Source: Phycisphaerae bacterium
Lineage (GTDB): Bacteria > Planctomycetota > Phycisphaerae > UBA1845
Direction: 5' to 3'
Length of the DNA stretch: 64,000 bases
Assembly (NCBI GenBank): GCA_029260235.1
Contig: JAJDDP010000045.1
Span: 55,812-119,811, forward strand
Under the pieces are notes generated by a model, which was not told the DNA's origin, ran no database searches, and saw only the letters and a program-made list of their open reading frames with translations. The translations under genes were made by a program, and so were the position numbers. Positions 18,105 through 26,588 of this stretch are shown one piece after another (within the stretch, counting starts at the first letter, position 1; each line of letters starts with the position of its first letter).

Positions 18105-18533
18105 CTACGATTCTCGTTTCTTGAGCAGGCAGACTTCGGCGCCGCCGCACTGATACCACACATCCGTCATGTACGCTCGCATCAGCATCAGACCCCGGCC
18201 ATGGGGTAGCGATATGCGATCTGCGGAAGTGGGGTCCGGAACTTTCTGAGGTTCAAAACCGCAGCCCTGATCGCGCACCAGGATGACCGCCAGTTCAGCG
18301 GTCACGCAATAGCGGACTGTGATTTTCTTGGATTCGTCGTTGGAGTTGCCGTGCTTGACCGCGTTGGTCATCGCCTCTTCAAGGGCCAACTTGATGGCGA
18401 ATGTCGCATCTTCGCTGTACCCACAATTGCGAACTTCTTCGAGGATGACCTCTTCGGGCTTCTTGGCTTCGTACAGCGTGCTCTTGACCTCCAGGGCTGT
18501 CAGCAGTTGCTCGATTTTGGGATCAAGTCGCAT
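18105..18533 (-). CDS. RsbW-like serine kinase / anti-sigma factor (HATPase_c_2)
   Basis: A small GHKL ATPase of 142 residues. The N box is LEEAMTNAVKHGN, the G1 box is VRDQGCGFEP and the G2 box is PHGRGLMLMRAYMTDV. This is the RsbW/SpoIIAB layout, which phosphorylates STAS partners and binds a sigma factor. STAS genes lie on both sides (17729 and 18634). ATG at 18533. Confidence 0.9.
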   Translation of the reverse strand: MRLDPKIEQLLTALEVKSTLYEAKKPEEVILEEVRNCGYSEDATFAIKLALEEAMTNAVKHGNSNDESKKITVRYCVTAELAVILVRDQGCGFEPQKVPDPTSADRISLPHGRGLMLMRAYMTDVWYQCGGAEVCLLKKRES

Positions 18534-18633
18534 GCGCAAAACAGCCAATCAATCAAGACACTTGGATCGCCAGTCAGGACGTCTAGCCGTCTGTGACCCA
18601 CCACTCTTATGCCCTAGGGCAAGGATTGCCTGC

Positions 18634-18993
18634 CTAGGCCAACTGCTTCAAGGCTTGGGCTGCGGTGTCGTGGATGTCGAACTTCTTGTTCAGCCGGGTG
18701 ATCTTGAAGACTTCATATATCTGCGGGTTGATGTCCGACAACAGGAGGGTGCCCTTGGACATGCCGACTTTCTTGTCCAGATTGATCAGCATCCCCAATG
18801 CAGCACTCGAAAGGTGCTCAACTTGCTTGAAATTCAGCAGCAGTTTAATTTTTGCGTTGCTGTCAACCAATTCAAACAGTTGATCCTCGATCTCGCGTAT
18901 ACAAAGCTCTTCGAGAATCTTTCGGTCGCTAAATTCAACGACCTGCACGCCGTCCTGTTCGATCGCGGTGAGATGGGGATTGCCTTCGGGCAT
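18634..18993 (-). CDS. STAS-domain protein, second antagonist of the partner-switching set
   Basis: 119 residues. HLSSAALGMLINLDKKVG carries Ser at the phosphorylation site. It differs from the 17729 protein, so the two may answer different inputs to the same kinase. The ATG at 18993 has GAGGAG about 6 nt upstream, and a strong promoter lies at 19040-19067, whereas a longer open frame has no support. It is first of the minus-strand group STAS - HATPase - STAS - acylphosphatase. Confidence 0.85.
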   Translation of the reverse strand: MPEGNPHLTAIEQDGVQVVEFSDRKILEELCIREIEDQLFELVDSNAKIKLLLNFKQVEHLSSAALGMLINLDKKVGMSKGTLLLSDINPQIYEVFKITRLNKKFDIHDTAAQALKQLA

Positions 18994-19039
18994 TTGGAAC
19001 TCCTCTTGAGAAATTCTTACGACAGACAACGGCCCTCTC

Positions 19040-19067
19040 AGTGTAGTTAGGACGCTGGAACTGTCAA
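19040..19067 (-). promoter_or_regulatory. Sigma-70-type promoter for STAS gene
   Basis: On the minus strand a perfect -35, TTGACA (19062-19067), 16 nt spacer, and -10 TACACT (19040-19045), about 45 nt upstream of the STAS start. It is divergent from the promoter at 19107-19136. Confidence 0.55.
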
Positions 19068-19106
19068 GCAACGGCGGTTCGGCAGCTCGGGCGATGGGCT
19101 TCTCAA

Positions 19107-19136
19107 TTGAATTCCCGGTGTTACCTGTCGTATAAT
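19107..19136 (+). promoter_or_regulatory. Sigma-70-type promoter for exported PLC-like gene
   Basis: TTGAAT (19107-19112), 18 nt spacer, TATAAT (19131-19136). The expected transcription start, near 19143, leaves a leader of about 20 nt before the TTG start at 19165. Confidence 0.6.
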
Positions 19137-19164
19137 CCGCGAACAAGGTCTGGATGAGTGGATT

Positions 19165-20052
19165 TTGAGAGTCGATCCGAAAGCCAATCGAGATTTTCTG
19201 CCCTCCATTGTGGCGATAGTCGTCTACCTTCTGCTTGACGCGGAGCAGGCGATGGCCTGGGGGCCTGGGATTCATGTTTCCATTGCCTCAGATGTGTTGG
19301 CCAACAGCGCTTGGCTGCCGGCGGCGGTGGCTGGGATCATCACCCGCTATGCCCGCGACTTTAGCTATGGGTGTATTGCTGCGGACATGGTTTTTGCCAA
19401 GCGGCTAAGCCGGGTCAAGCAGTTTTGCCACCACTGGGCCACCGGGTTCGCCGTGCTCGAACGCGCTCGCGACGATCGCGGCAAAGCCTTCGGATATGGC
19501 TACTTGGCGCACTTGGCGGCTGACACCGTTGCCCACGGAAAATTCGTTCCCCATCAAATCGTGGTCAGCGGCACACCGGTAAGCTGGGGACATGTATACT
19601 GGGAGATGCGGGCCGATTCGGTGGTCGATGACCAACTCTGGCAACGCATCAATCAAATCTTGCAGGCTGATCACGGGGATCATCATCAGACCCTTGGGCA
19701 CTTGCTTACCGGCACGCTGCTTCCCTACCGGGCCAACCAACGGCTGTTCGACCAAATCAACCGCATGGTCAACCGCCCAGGGTGGCGGCAAGCTATGGGG
19801 GTCTTGGAACAAAACTCGCGTCATGAACTCCCCGCCAAGCTAGTCAGCGACTTCCAGGCGGAGGCTGTCGACCGCACGATGTGTCTGCTCACTTCGCTGG
19901 AGCAGTCCCCGATTCTGGATGAGGATCCCAACGGCCATGCAGCCCTGACCTTTGTACGCGATCATCGCAGGCATGTGCGGCGTCTGCGACGGCGAGGCCT
20001 GCACGTTCGTCATAGGATCAGAGAAGCTGCTTCAGCTCACGCGCCCAAGTAG
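19165..20052 (+). CDS. Exported zinc-dependent phospholipase C-like protein
   Basis: 295 residues. An N-terminal hydrophobic segment is followed by MAWGPGIHVSIA, the WGPxTH-type opening of the Zn-dependent PLC (pfam00882-like) domain, with Trp at the mature N-terminus. HHWATGFAVLERA and GYLAHLAADTVAHGKFVPHQ supply the His/Asp metal ligands expected of the family. The C-terminus is rich in Arg and His. It starts at TTG 19165; a GTG inside the hydrophobic segment is an alternative. Substrate unknown. Confidence 0.7.
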   Translation: MRVDPKANRDFLPSIVAIVVYLLLDAEQAMAWGPGIHVSIASDVLANSAWLPAAVAGIITRYARDFSYGCIAADMVFAKRLSRVKQFCHHWATGFAVLERARDDRGKAFGYGYLAHLAADTVAHGKFVPHQIVVSGTPVSWGHVYWEMRADSVVDDQLWQRINQILQADHGDHHQTLGHLLTGTLLPYRANQRLFDQINRMVNRPGWRQAMGVLEQNSRHELPAKLVSDFQAEAVDRTMCLLTSLEQSPILDEDPNGHAALTFVRDHRRHVRRLRRRGLHVRHRIREAASAHAPK

Positions 20053-20173
20053 TGCGTCTTCTGGCCAGCCGCAAAGGTTGACTTTCCAAAGAGACCTGGT
20101 GCATCGCCACGCCAAAATGTTCGGGTGATGTGGTGCAGGCTTGCCACGGCTGCCGCTCGTCATCGTTGTGTGC

Positions 20174-20201
20174 CGTCATTCCCGCCTGCCTGGGAATGAC
20201 G
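20174..20201. repeat. REP-like palindrome, probable bidirectional terminator
   Basis: A perfect 10-bp inverted repeat, CGTCATTCCC (20174-20183) / GGGAATGACG (20192-20201), with an 8-nt loop. It sits between two convergent genes in a 317-nt gap (20053-20369). The CGTCATTCCC...GGGAATGACG form recurs as a dispersed repeat in many bacteria. Nothing else was recognised in the gap. Confidence 0.55.
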
Positions 20202-20369
20202 AAGGCTACTTTCGCACATTGTGGTAGCATGCAAACACCAACCCGCAGCTTTTGGTGTGGCGAAGCACTAGCCAGCCTTTCTCCATGGGCATGGTGAGAA
20301 ATCCGGGCTAGATGTGGCTGTAGACCCTTGGCTGAGACCATCGAGCGCAGCTGTCTGCCTCGGCAAGCA

Positions 20370-21734
20370 TCAGAGTAGTTCGTACTTATTCATCCGGTAG
20401 CGCAGTTGATCGCGTGACAACCCGAGCAAGGTTGCTGCCTGGGTCTGGTTATCGCCTGCCCGGGCTAGTGCCTGCCGCACGAGATGCTCTTCTACGGAGG
20501 CAAGGTTGATGCCATCCCGCGGCAAGATCGGCACGCCGGATTGGGGTTCGGTCCTGGACACCGGCGAACCGAACACAAAATCGCTCGGATCGAGCACGGA
20601 GTGCTTGCAGAGCAGGACGGCTCGCTCTACTGAGTTGCGCAACTCGCGAACATTGCCAGGCCAAGAATAGGCCAGCAGCTGGCTTCGCGCGTCATCGCTG
20701 ATCCTTGTTACCGTCTTCTTGAATTCCGAGGCGAAGGAACTCACATAGTGATTGGCCAATAACTCGATGTCATCGCCCCGTTCTCGCAGAGGCGGTAGGT
20801 CTATCGGAATGATGTTCAAGCGGTAGAACAAGTCCTCACGGAATTCGCCGTCTATGACCGCTTTTTCGACATCCTTATTGGTGGCTGCGATGACGCGCAC
20901 ATCAACTTCAATGTCGCTGATCCCGCCGACCCGTCGAAATGCTCTCTCTTCGAGGAATCGCAGTAGCTTGGCTTGTAGCTGGGCCGGCATGTCGCCGATT
21001 TCATCGAGGAAGACTGTGCCTCCGTCGGCGACCTCCAGCAGTCCTTTCTTGAGCGATTTGGCGTCGGTGAAGGCTCCGCGCTCATGCCCGAACAACTCAC
21101 TCTCGAGCAACGCTTCAGACAGCGCAGTGCAAGTGATGTTCACGAAGGTGTGGTCGGCCCGGTCAGAGTTGTAATGGATGGTTTTGGCCACCAAATCTTT
21201 GCCCGTGCCGCTTTCGCCGCGAAGAAAAATAGTGGATGCCCCGCTGATAGCCACCTCGCGGATGGTGGTGAACAGATCTTGCATGGCGGGACAGGCGCCG
21301 ATGATGCCTTCGATGCCGAACTTGCTACGAATGCGATTGCGGAAATCGCGGACCTGCCGTTTCAAGCGGGTCTGCTCCAGTCCCCGCTCGATCAGCATCA
21401 TCAGTTCTTCCATTTTGAACGGTTTGGCGATGTAGTCGAATGCCCCCAGCCGCATGGCATGGACCGCATCCTCCACGTTGCTAAATGCGGTGATCATGAC
21501 CACCACCAAGTCACGATCGAAATTTCGGATTTCTTCTAGAACCTTAAGGCCGGTGATGTCAGGCAACCTGTAATCCAGGGTCACCAGGTCATACGTGTTT
21601 TCCTTGAGCAGGGCTAAGCCCTTCTTGCCCGTTTCTGCCTCGTCGGCAATGTAGCCCTCTTCGTCGAACCTCTGGCGCAATGACCATCGGATCAACTTCT
21701 CGTCTTCAATTATCAACACACGCGTCTTGCTCAT
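20370..21734 (-). CDS. Sigma-54-dependent response regulator (NtrC family)
   Basis: 454 residues with receiver, AAA+ and Fis-type HTH domains. The phospho-acceptor is Asp54 (TLDYRLPD), with acidic IIEDE and Lys in YIAKPFK. The AAA+ domain has Walker A GESGTGKD and Walker B GTVFLDEIGDM. The sigma-54 contact loop reads GAFTDA instead of GAFTGA, a variant known in some NtrC-type proteins. The C-terminal HTH is NQTQAATLLGLSRDQLRYRM. The start overlaps the kinase stop by 4 nt (ATGA). It should activate sigma-54 promoters in response to the haem-sensing kinase. Confidence 0.93.
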   Translation of the reverse strand: MSKTRVLIIEDEKLIRWSLRQRFDEEGYIADEAETGKKGLALLKENTYDLVTLDYRLPDITGLKVLEEIRNFDRDLVVVMITAFSNVEDAVHAMRLGAFDYIAKPFKMEELMMLIERGLEQTRLKRQVRDFRNRIRSKFGIEGIIGACPAMQDLFTTIREVAISGASTIFLRGESGTGKDLVAKTIHYNSDRADHTFVNITCTALSEALLESELFGHERGAFTDAKSLKKGLLEVADGGTVFLDEIGDMPAQLQAKLLRFLEERAFRRVGGISDIEVDVRVIAATNKDVEKAVIDGEFREDLFYRLNIIPIDLPPLRERGDDIELLANHYVSSFASEFKKTVTRISDDARSQLLAYSWPGNVRELRNSVERAVLLCKHSVLDPSDFVFGSPVSRTEPQSGVPILPRDGINLASVEEHLVRQALARAGDNQTQAATLLGLSRDQLRYRMNKYELL

Positions 21735-22921
21735 AGTTCAACCGGCATCTCTATGCTGACCGAGGTTCCGTGCCCTTCCTCACTGCGAAGCTCCATGTTC
21801 CCGCCATGAGATTCGACGATGCGTCTGCAAATGGGTAACCCCAGGCCGGTCCCTTTGGCCTTGGTCGTAAAGAAGGGCTCGAACACCCTGCTCGCATCCG
21901 AGGCGGCGAGGCCTATCCCCGTATCCACTACTTCGATTCGCACGAACCCATCCCCGGATGATAGACAGCAGCTGACTTCTCCGCCACTCTCGCAGGCGTG
22001 GGCAGCATTGAGAAACAAGTTGGTGATCACCTGACGGAACAGCGCTTCATCGACAAAGGCCTCCACCGCAGAGCTTAACCCTTTACAATGAATGACCAAG
22101 CCCTGCACGGCTGGATGGGTTCGCAACTGAATGATGGCGTCTTGCAACAACTTCCCGAGGTACACGCGCTTGCGCCGGGGGGGCTTGGGTCGCGCGTAGA
22201 CCAGTAGGTCGCGAACCGTCTCATCCAAGCGATCAATCTCAGCAAGAACCTCTCCAATGATTTCCTTGTGAGGGTTGTCCGGAGCCAATGAAGCGCCGAT
22301 CACCTGGATGGCGCCACTGATTCCTGCGAGCGGGTTCTTGATTTCATGGGCCAAGGTCGCCGCCAACTGCCCCACGTTGGCTAGGTGCTCAGATTCTGCC
22401 AGTCGCTTTTCCATGGCTTCACGCTCTGATGCACGGATTCGCTGATCGGCTTCCTCTTTGTAGGTTTGCAACATCAAGGCGAGTTCCAAATCCAGCAGCT
22501 TGTTCAATGCCGCCATGGTGCGATCGGGATCTGCGATGTCGGCCTGGCGAATGTGGTCGTTCAGCGCGTTGCGAATGACGCTCATGCCGGTACACATGTA
22601 ATATTGTGGCAGGTGATGCCTCACATGGACGCGGCCAATGCTGACGTGGCGTTGGCAATAATCCCAGTCGTAGGTCCCGGAGAATAACTCCAGCACCCAT
22701 CCGCACAAGGTGTTGGCCAAGCGGTCCAGTGATGAGCCTGCGTTATGCACGATCGCAACGGCCTGCTTGTCCCGCTTTAGATTCCGATAGAACAAACCGA
22801 CAACTTCCGGGATAATGGGTTCTATCGCATCCCCGGCAGCGCGCAGCTGATCTGCGTCGGCTTGGTCAAACCCGACGTAAGCCTTGAGATGGTCGAAAAA
22901 CTCACTGCTGATTTCCGGCAT
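21731..22921 (-). CDS. Globin-coupled sensor histidine kinase
   Basis: About 396 residues. The N-terminal ~165 residues match a protoglobin sensor domain: FFDHLKAYVGF, then VGLFYRNLKRDK, and SIGRVHVRHHLPQYYM with the likely proximal haem His. A coiled linker (REAMEKRLAESEHLANVGQL) leads to the HisKA H box LAHEIKNPL and a GHKL ATPase (NLFLNAAHA, VVDTGIGL, KGTGLGLPI). The likely ligands are O2, NO or CO. The ATG at 22921 (MPEISSEFFDHL) is chosen because the globin fold begins there; an upstream extension has no support. It is paired with the overlapping regulator gene. Confidence 0.88.
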   Translation of the reverse strand: MPEISSEFFDHLKAYVGFDQADADQLRAAGDAIEPIIPEVVGLFYRNLKRDKQAVAIVHNAGSSLDRLANTLCGWVLELFSGTYDWDYCQRHVSIGRVHVRHHLPQYYMCTGMSVIRNALNDHIRQADIADPDRTMAALNKLLDLELALMLQTYKEEADQRIRASEREAMEKRLAESEHLANVGQLAATLAHEIKNPLAGISGAIQVIGASLAPDNPHKEIIGEVLAEIDRLDETVRDLLVYARPKPPRRKRVYLGKLLQDAIIQLRTHPAVQGLVIHCKGLSSAVEAFVDEALFRQVITNLFLNAAHACESGGEVSCCLSSGDGFVRIEVVDTGIGLAASDASRVFEPFFTTKAKGTGLGLPICRRIVESHGGNMELRSEEGHGTSVSIEMPVEL

Positions 22922-23043
22922 GCTTGTGAACCTTCTCACTCGGACGATAGCGCCTGTCGAATTGTGAACGAAGGAGCACGACTGCGTCTTCGACCGCATC
23001 CACGGTCCTCACTGATCTCCCAGCCCCATGGCTGTGTCAGTGG

Positions 23044-23526
23044 TTACTTGTAGTGGCCAGACAGGGCATCGATGGCTTTGTTCAATGCCTCGACGGCAGC
23101 GGCTTCTGGTTTTTGCTTGGTCTTCATCGCGGCTGACATTACGCCATGATGGTCGGCCAGTTCTTGGAGATACGCTTCGTAGCCCTCAGCTCCCTTGGCG
23201 ACAGGCTTGACCTTTTGGGTCAAGAAGTACTCTGCGACCACGCTAATAATGTGAGAGGCGTGTTGCTCTTTGGTGTTGACCCAGCGGATCATTTGGTTGA
23301 TCGATTGGGCATCGGTCGATCCAGACAGCTTCTGGATGTTGTCGATGGCTTTGGCAATCGTAGTCGCATCCTCTCGAAGGCGGGTGATGCGGGCTGAGTC
23401 GTCATAAATGCCGCACGGGACCTGGCAATGTGCCGCAGCCGGCTTGGGATTGGCTGTCCAAAGAAACGCTGTAATCCCGGCGGTCAAGCAGAGCAGCGTC
23501 AGGCTAGTCGCAATGTAATTCTTCAT
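23044..23526 (-). CDS. sodN: Nickel superoxide dismutase with Sec-type signal peptide
   Basis: Disproportionates superoxide. 160 residues. The nickel hook HCQVPCGIY matches the HCxxPCGxY motif (His1, Cys2, Cys6 in mature numbering). It follows an N-terminal stretch MKNYIATSLTLLCLTAGI ending PKPAAA, so cleavage at the AxA site would expose the nickel-binding His as the N-terminus. ATG at 23526 has AGGGA upstream. No sodX-type maturation protease gene is nearby. It lies just upstream of the globin kinase on the same strand, and the two may share oxygen or oxidative-stress biology. Confidence 0.88.
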   Translation of the reverse strand: MKNYIATSLTLLCLTAGITAFLWTANPKPAAAHCQVPCGIYDDSARITRLREDATTIAKAIDNIQKLSGSTDAQSINQMIRWVNTKEQHASHIISVVAEYFLTQKVKPVAKGAEGYEAYLQELADHHGVMSAAMKTKQKPEAAAVEALNKAIDALSGHYK

Positions 23527-23845
23527 CGTGGATTCCCTTTCAACGTACACAGTTTGAACCAAACGCGGCTACCGGTCCTGCCGTGCAGCGTAGCCACCTC
23601 GTAGCGCCGACAGCATAGTACCCGATTCATCCGGCGAGGGAAGATTAGGCCCAGCAGAACAAGGCTGGGTACCTCCACCCGCGGGTAGCGCGTTGTGCCG
23701 TCCGCGAAACGTCGTTTCCGGGAGGGGCCGCCCCGTGCAGGCCAAACGAAGGCTGCGTTGCAGCTAAAGGGTCTTGTTACCCTTGGGGTCGGAAGGTCGG
23801 TACACTTTAGTTTGCAGACAAGGTGGCCAATTCGAGGATCAAGTT
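23527..23845. other. Divergent intergenic region, 319 nt
   Basis: Lies between sodN (minus) and the TPR gene (plus), so both promoters should be here. I see no convincing hexamer pair, RNA gene or repeat. Confidence 0.4.
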
Positions 23846-24784
23846 ATGCTCAAGAACTTCCTGTCCGTGACGGACAATCAGCTGCAGCTGGCCTTGGTCT
23901 TGACGTTGCCGCTGCTCGCGATTCTGCTCCCGTATGGGCAAGAGGCCCTGGGGATGGCCCCCACGCAGTTGCCCATCCGGTCCGCGGGCGACCATTTTTT
24001 TTCCCGCCAGGATTGGAACAGCGCAGCGGCGGCCTACGAGAGAGACGTGGCTACCAATCCAGAAAATGGGCGGGCGTGGTTCCGGCTTGGGTATGCTTAT
24101 CACGCCATGGAGGCCCTCGACAAAGCCATCATTGCCCACAAGCGAGCGGCCAAATTCCCTCGGTTCGCCCCGACCGCCAACTACAACCTTGCCTGCGCCC
24201 TGGCGCTGACGGGCAAGAAGAAGGCTGCCCTGAATGCGTTGGAGGTAGCCCTGACCTCTGGCCGAATCAACCCGCAAATGGTCCGCAACGATCCTGATCT
24301 CATCAGCTTGCATGACGACGCAAGGTTCGAGAGGCTCCTCCACAACCATCCAAACGCGCTGCTGGCAGAGTACGAACAACTCGACTTCTGGGTTGGGGAT
24401 TGGGACGTCTTCAGCAAGCGAGGCGAGCAAGTCGGCCAAAACAAGATCGAAAAGCTGGAGGGTGGATTCCTCATCCAAGAAAACTGGACCTCGTCACGAG
24501 GTAGAACGGGCAAGAGCACGAACTACTACGACCCAGCTACCAACAAATGGCGGCAGATTTGGATATCCGCCGACGGAGAATTAAGCCAGTTTTCCGGCTC
24601 GTTCAGCGAAGGGGCTATGCGGTTCGAGGGCACCTCGGTCAACCCCCGAGGCAAGCGAGAGCAAGCTCGCATCACCCTGACCCCCAAGCCCGACGGAAAG
24701 GTACACCACCTCTCCAAGCATTCTGGCGATGAAGGCAAAACCTGGTACGTCTACTTCGACGGCACCTATGTGCCCAAGGAGTAG
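23846..24784 (+). CDS. Membrane-anchored TPR protein with DUF1579-like C-terminal domain
   Basis: 312 residues. One N-terminal hydrophobic helix (LALVLTLPLLAILLPYG) is followed by about three TPR-like repeats (DWNSAAAAYERDVATNPENG; AWFRLGYAYHAMEALDKAI; NYNLACALALTGKKKAALN). A beta-rich domain begins LDFWVGDWDVF and resembles DUF1579/lipocalin-like proteins that start with an 'F.xG.W' motif. ATG at 23846 has GAGGA upstream. Function unknown; TPRs suggest protein binding at the periplasmic face. Confidence 0.65.
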   Translation: MLKNFLSVTDNQLQLALVLTLPLLAILLPYGQEALGMAPTQLPIRSAGDHFFSRQDWNSAAAAYERDVATNPENGRAWFRLGYAYHAMEALDKAIIAHKRAAKFPRFAPTANYNLACALALTGKKKAALNALEVALTSGRINPQMVRNDPDLISLHDDARFERLLHNHPNALLAEYEQLDFWVGDWDVFSKRGEQVGQNKIEKLEGGFLIQENWTSSRGRTGKSTNYYDPATNKWRQIWISADGELSQFSGSFSEGAMRFEGTSVNPRGKREQARITLTPKPDGKVHHLSKHSGDEGKTWYVYFDGTYVPKE

Positions 24785-25019
24785 CCTATCGGGCAGGAGT
24801 TCCCGGCTTCACCGTCGAGCGGCTAGCTGTCATTGGTCTGTCGCTATGCAGTTTTCGCTGCCAGTTCCGCCAGTGCTGGATCGCAAAACACATCGTGCCT
24901 GTATGCCGCAGCTTCTCCCTTAATTATGGCTAAGAAACGTCCCGACCAGGTGGGCACTTGGCTATATTCATGGCTGAAAGTTCTGACCAGTCTCCAGAGT
25001 GAGCAAAGGACGCGCGGGC

Positions 25020-26354
25020 ATGAATCGCACCATGAAGTTGTTGACCTTTCTGACCATTATGGCCATGGGCACTTCGCTACGGGCTGAGGTGCTGTCCTTC
25101 ATCTCAGAAGCGGCGTTCAGCGCCGAATTGCAGGCGCGCGGCTACACGCCCCTGGTCGAGGATTTCGAGGGGCCTGACTGGGACCACGTCAGATCCAATT
25201 ACCCCATCCAGAACGCGGTGCCCGCAGTGACCAGCAAGGGTCTTACTTGGTCGGGCAACGCCAAAATCACCACCAACCAGAATTGGGCGCGGACGGGGAA
25301 TTGGGGCCTCTACACGGTCTATGAACCTCCAGGATCCCTGGACGAACTGTTCGTCGATAGCGACATGCCAATTTTTGCCGCGGCCGGGTGGTTCAATTCG
25401 AATCCCGACGGGGCTGACATGGCCATTGAGGTCGATGGTCAAGTAGTCGCCGAGCGGCCAATTGGAAGTGGGCACCAGTTCCTGGGCGTGATCATGACTT
25501 GTGGGTTCACGTCAGTACGCTTTGTGGATCTCGAAGGCCAAACGGTGTGGGGTGTCGATGATTTCACGTTTGCCACTGGCGGCACATTCCAAGACTGCAA
25601 CAGCAATGGCCTGGGCGATGAGTGTGACCTCACCAACGGCAGCAGCAACGATTGCAACAACAGCGGCATACCCGACGAGTGCGAACTTGCATCAGGGGCT
25701 TTGCAAGATTGCAACACCAACGCCCTGCCCGACGAATGCGAGGCGGTCTCTGGCCAAGTCTATGCTTCGGGACAACTCTCGCCTCTTGGCGCTGGCTCGC
25801 CGCAGAGCTTTACCATTTCGGCACCGGCGCCAACGCGGTCGGATGCCATTATGGATTTCTCCGCCTACGCGAATCTGAGCGGGAGCAATCGATTCGTTGA
25901 CGTGGATGTCAACGGACTAGCGGTGGGTACGGTCTTTGTGGTCGACGGCTCAAACTGTCCAGAATTGGTTCCGAACCAGGCTAGATTGACCGTCCCCATG
26001 GCGGTGTTCAACAGCATAGTCGATGGCGGTGACGCAGTGATTCAGATGACGCCTTCGATCGACGTAGCCCTGGGGGAGTGTGATCTACCGGCCTATATCA
26101 GCGCGACAGTGACTTTGTTCGTCGCATCACCGGCGGATGCCAATGACAACGGGCTTTTGGATGCGTGTGAAACGCTGGGCGACATGGATGCCGACGGCGA
26201 TGTAGATTTGGATGACCATGCTCTGTTTGCAGGATGCCTGACCGGTCCTGGGGGTGGGCTGCCGATGAATTGCACCTCGGGCGACCTCGATCTGGACAAT
26301 GATATCGATCTCCTCGATTTCCAAACGCTTCAAGCAGCCTACCCAGCATTCTAG
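25020..26354 (+). CDS. Secreted protein with DCNxNGxxDEC repeats and dockerin-like C-terminus
   Basis: 444 residues. A signal peptide (MKLLTFLTIMAMGTSLRA) is followed by a beta-rich ~170-residue domain. Three tandem Cys/Asp repeats come next (DCNSNGLGDECD, DCNNSGIPDECE, DCNTNALPDECE), resembling calcium-binding thrombospondin type 3 repeats, then a second beta domain. The C-terminus has two Asp-rich dockerin-like loops (MDADGDVDLDDHALF and LDLDNDIDLLDFQTL). This architecture is common in exported proteins of Phycisphaerae-type planctomycetes. ATG at 25020; a GTG seven codons earlier is possible. Likely a cell-surface or extracellular protein; no catalytic motif seen. Confidence 0.75.
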   Translation: MNRTMKLLTFLTIMAMGTSLRAEVLSFISEAAFSAELQARGYTPLVEDFEGPDWDHVRSNYPIQNAVPAVTSKGLTWSGNAKITTNQNWARTGNWGLYTVYEPPGSLDELFVDSDMPIFAAAGWFNSNPDGADMAIEVDGQVVAERPIGSGHQFLGVIMTCGFTSVRFVDLEGQTVWGVDDFTFATGGTFQDCNSNGLGDECDLTNGSSNDCNNSGIPDECELASGALQDCNTNALPDECEAVSGQVYASGQLSPLGAGSPQSFTISAPAPTRSDAIMDFSAYANLSGSNRFVDVDVNGLAVGTVFVVDGSNCPELVPNQARLTVPMAVFNSIVDGGDAVIQMTPSIDVALGECDLPAYISATVTLFVASPADANDNGLLDACETLGDMDADGDVDLDDHALFAGCLTGPGGGLPMNCTSGDLDLDNDIDLLDFQTLQAAYPAF

Positions 26355-26438
26355 AGTCTTGCCGTCTTGTTGATACGCGGCTGCTTCGCTTCGATTGAAA
26401 CAACTGCCCAACAGCGATATGCTGCCCCGGCTGTCCAC

Positions 26439-26520
26439 GCGCGAGTGGCGGAATTGGCAGACGAGCAGGATTTAGGTTCCTGTACCGTAAGGTGTGGGAG
26501 TTCGACTCTCCCCTCGCGCA
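26439..26520 (+). tRNA. tRNA-Leu (anticodon UAG)
   Basis: 82 nt. Acceptor GCGCGAG pairs with CTCGCGC, with an A discriminator. The anticodon stem is CAGGA/TCCTG with loop TTTAGGT (anticodon TAG). It has a long class II variable arm, T-loop TTCGACT, and no encoded CCA. Confidence 0.95.
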
Positions 26521-26588
26521 GTATTGTCGTAGAATCGAGTGGTCTGAGGCTTCGCGCCGGACAGAAGCGATGGAGCCTCGGGCCCGAC

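Noticed and set aside
18994..19275. N-terminal extension of the STAS protein at 18634
   Set aside because: It would span both divergent promoters, and the ATG at 18993 has a strong ribosome-binding site.
19405..19824. 139-codon minus-strand open frame
   Set aside because: Antisense to the exported PLC-like gene; no motif, and the plus frame has a promoter and family signature.
25580..25750. Possible CRISPR-like direct repeats
   Set aside because: The periodicity is inside a coding frame and encodes the DCNxNGxxDEC protein repeats; there are no spacers.
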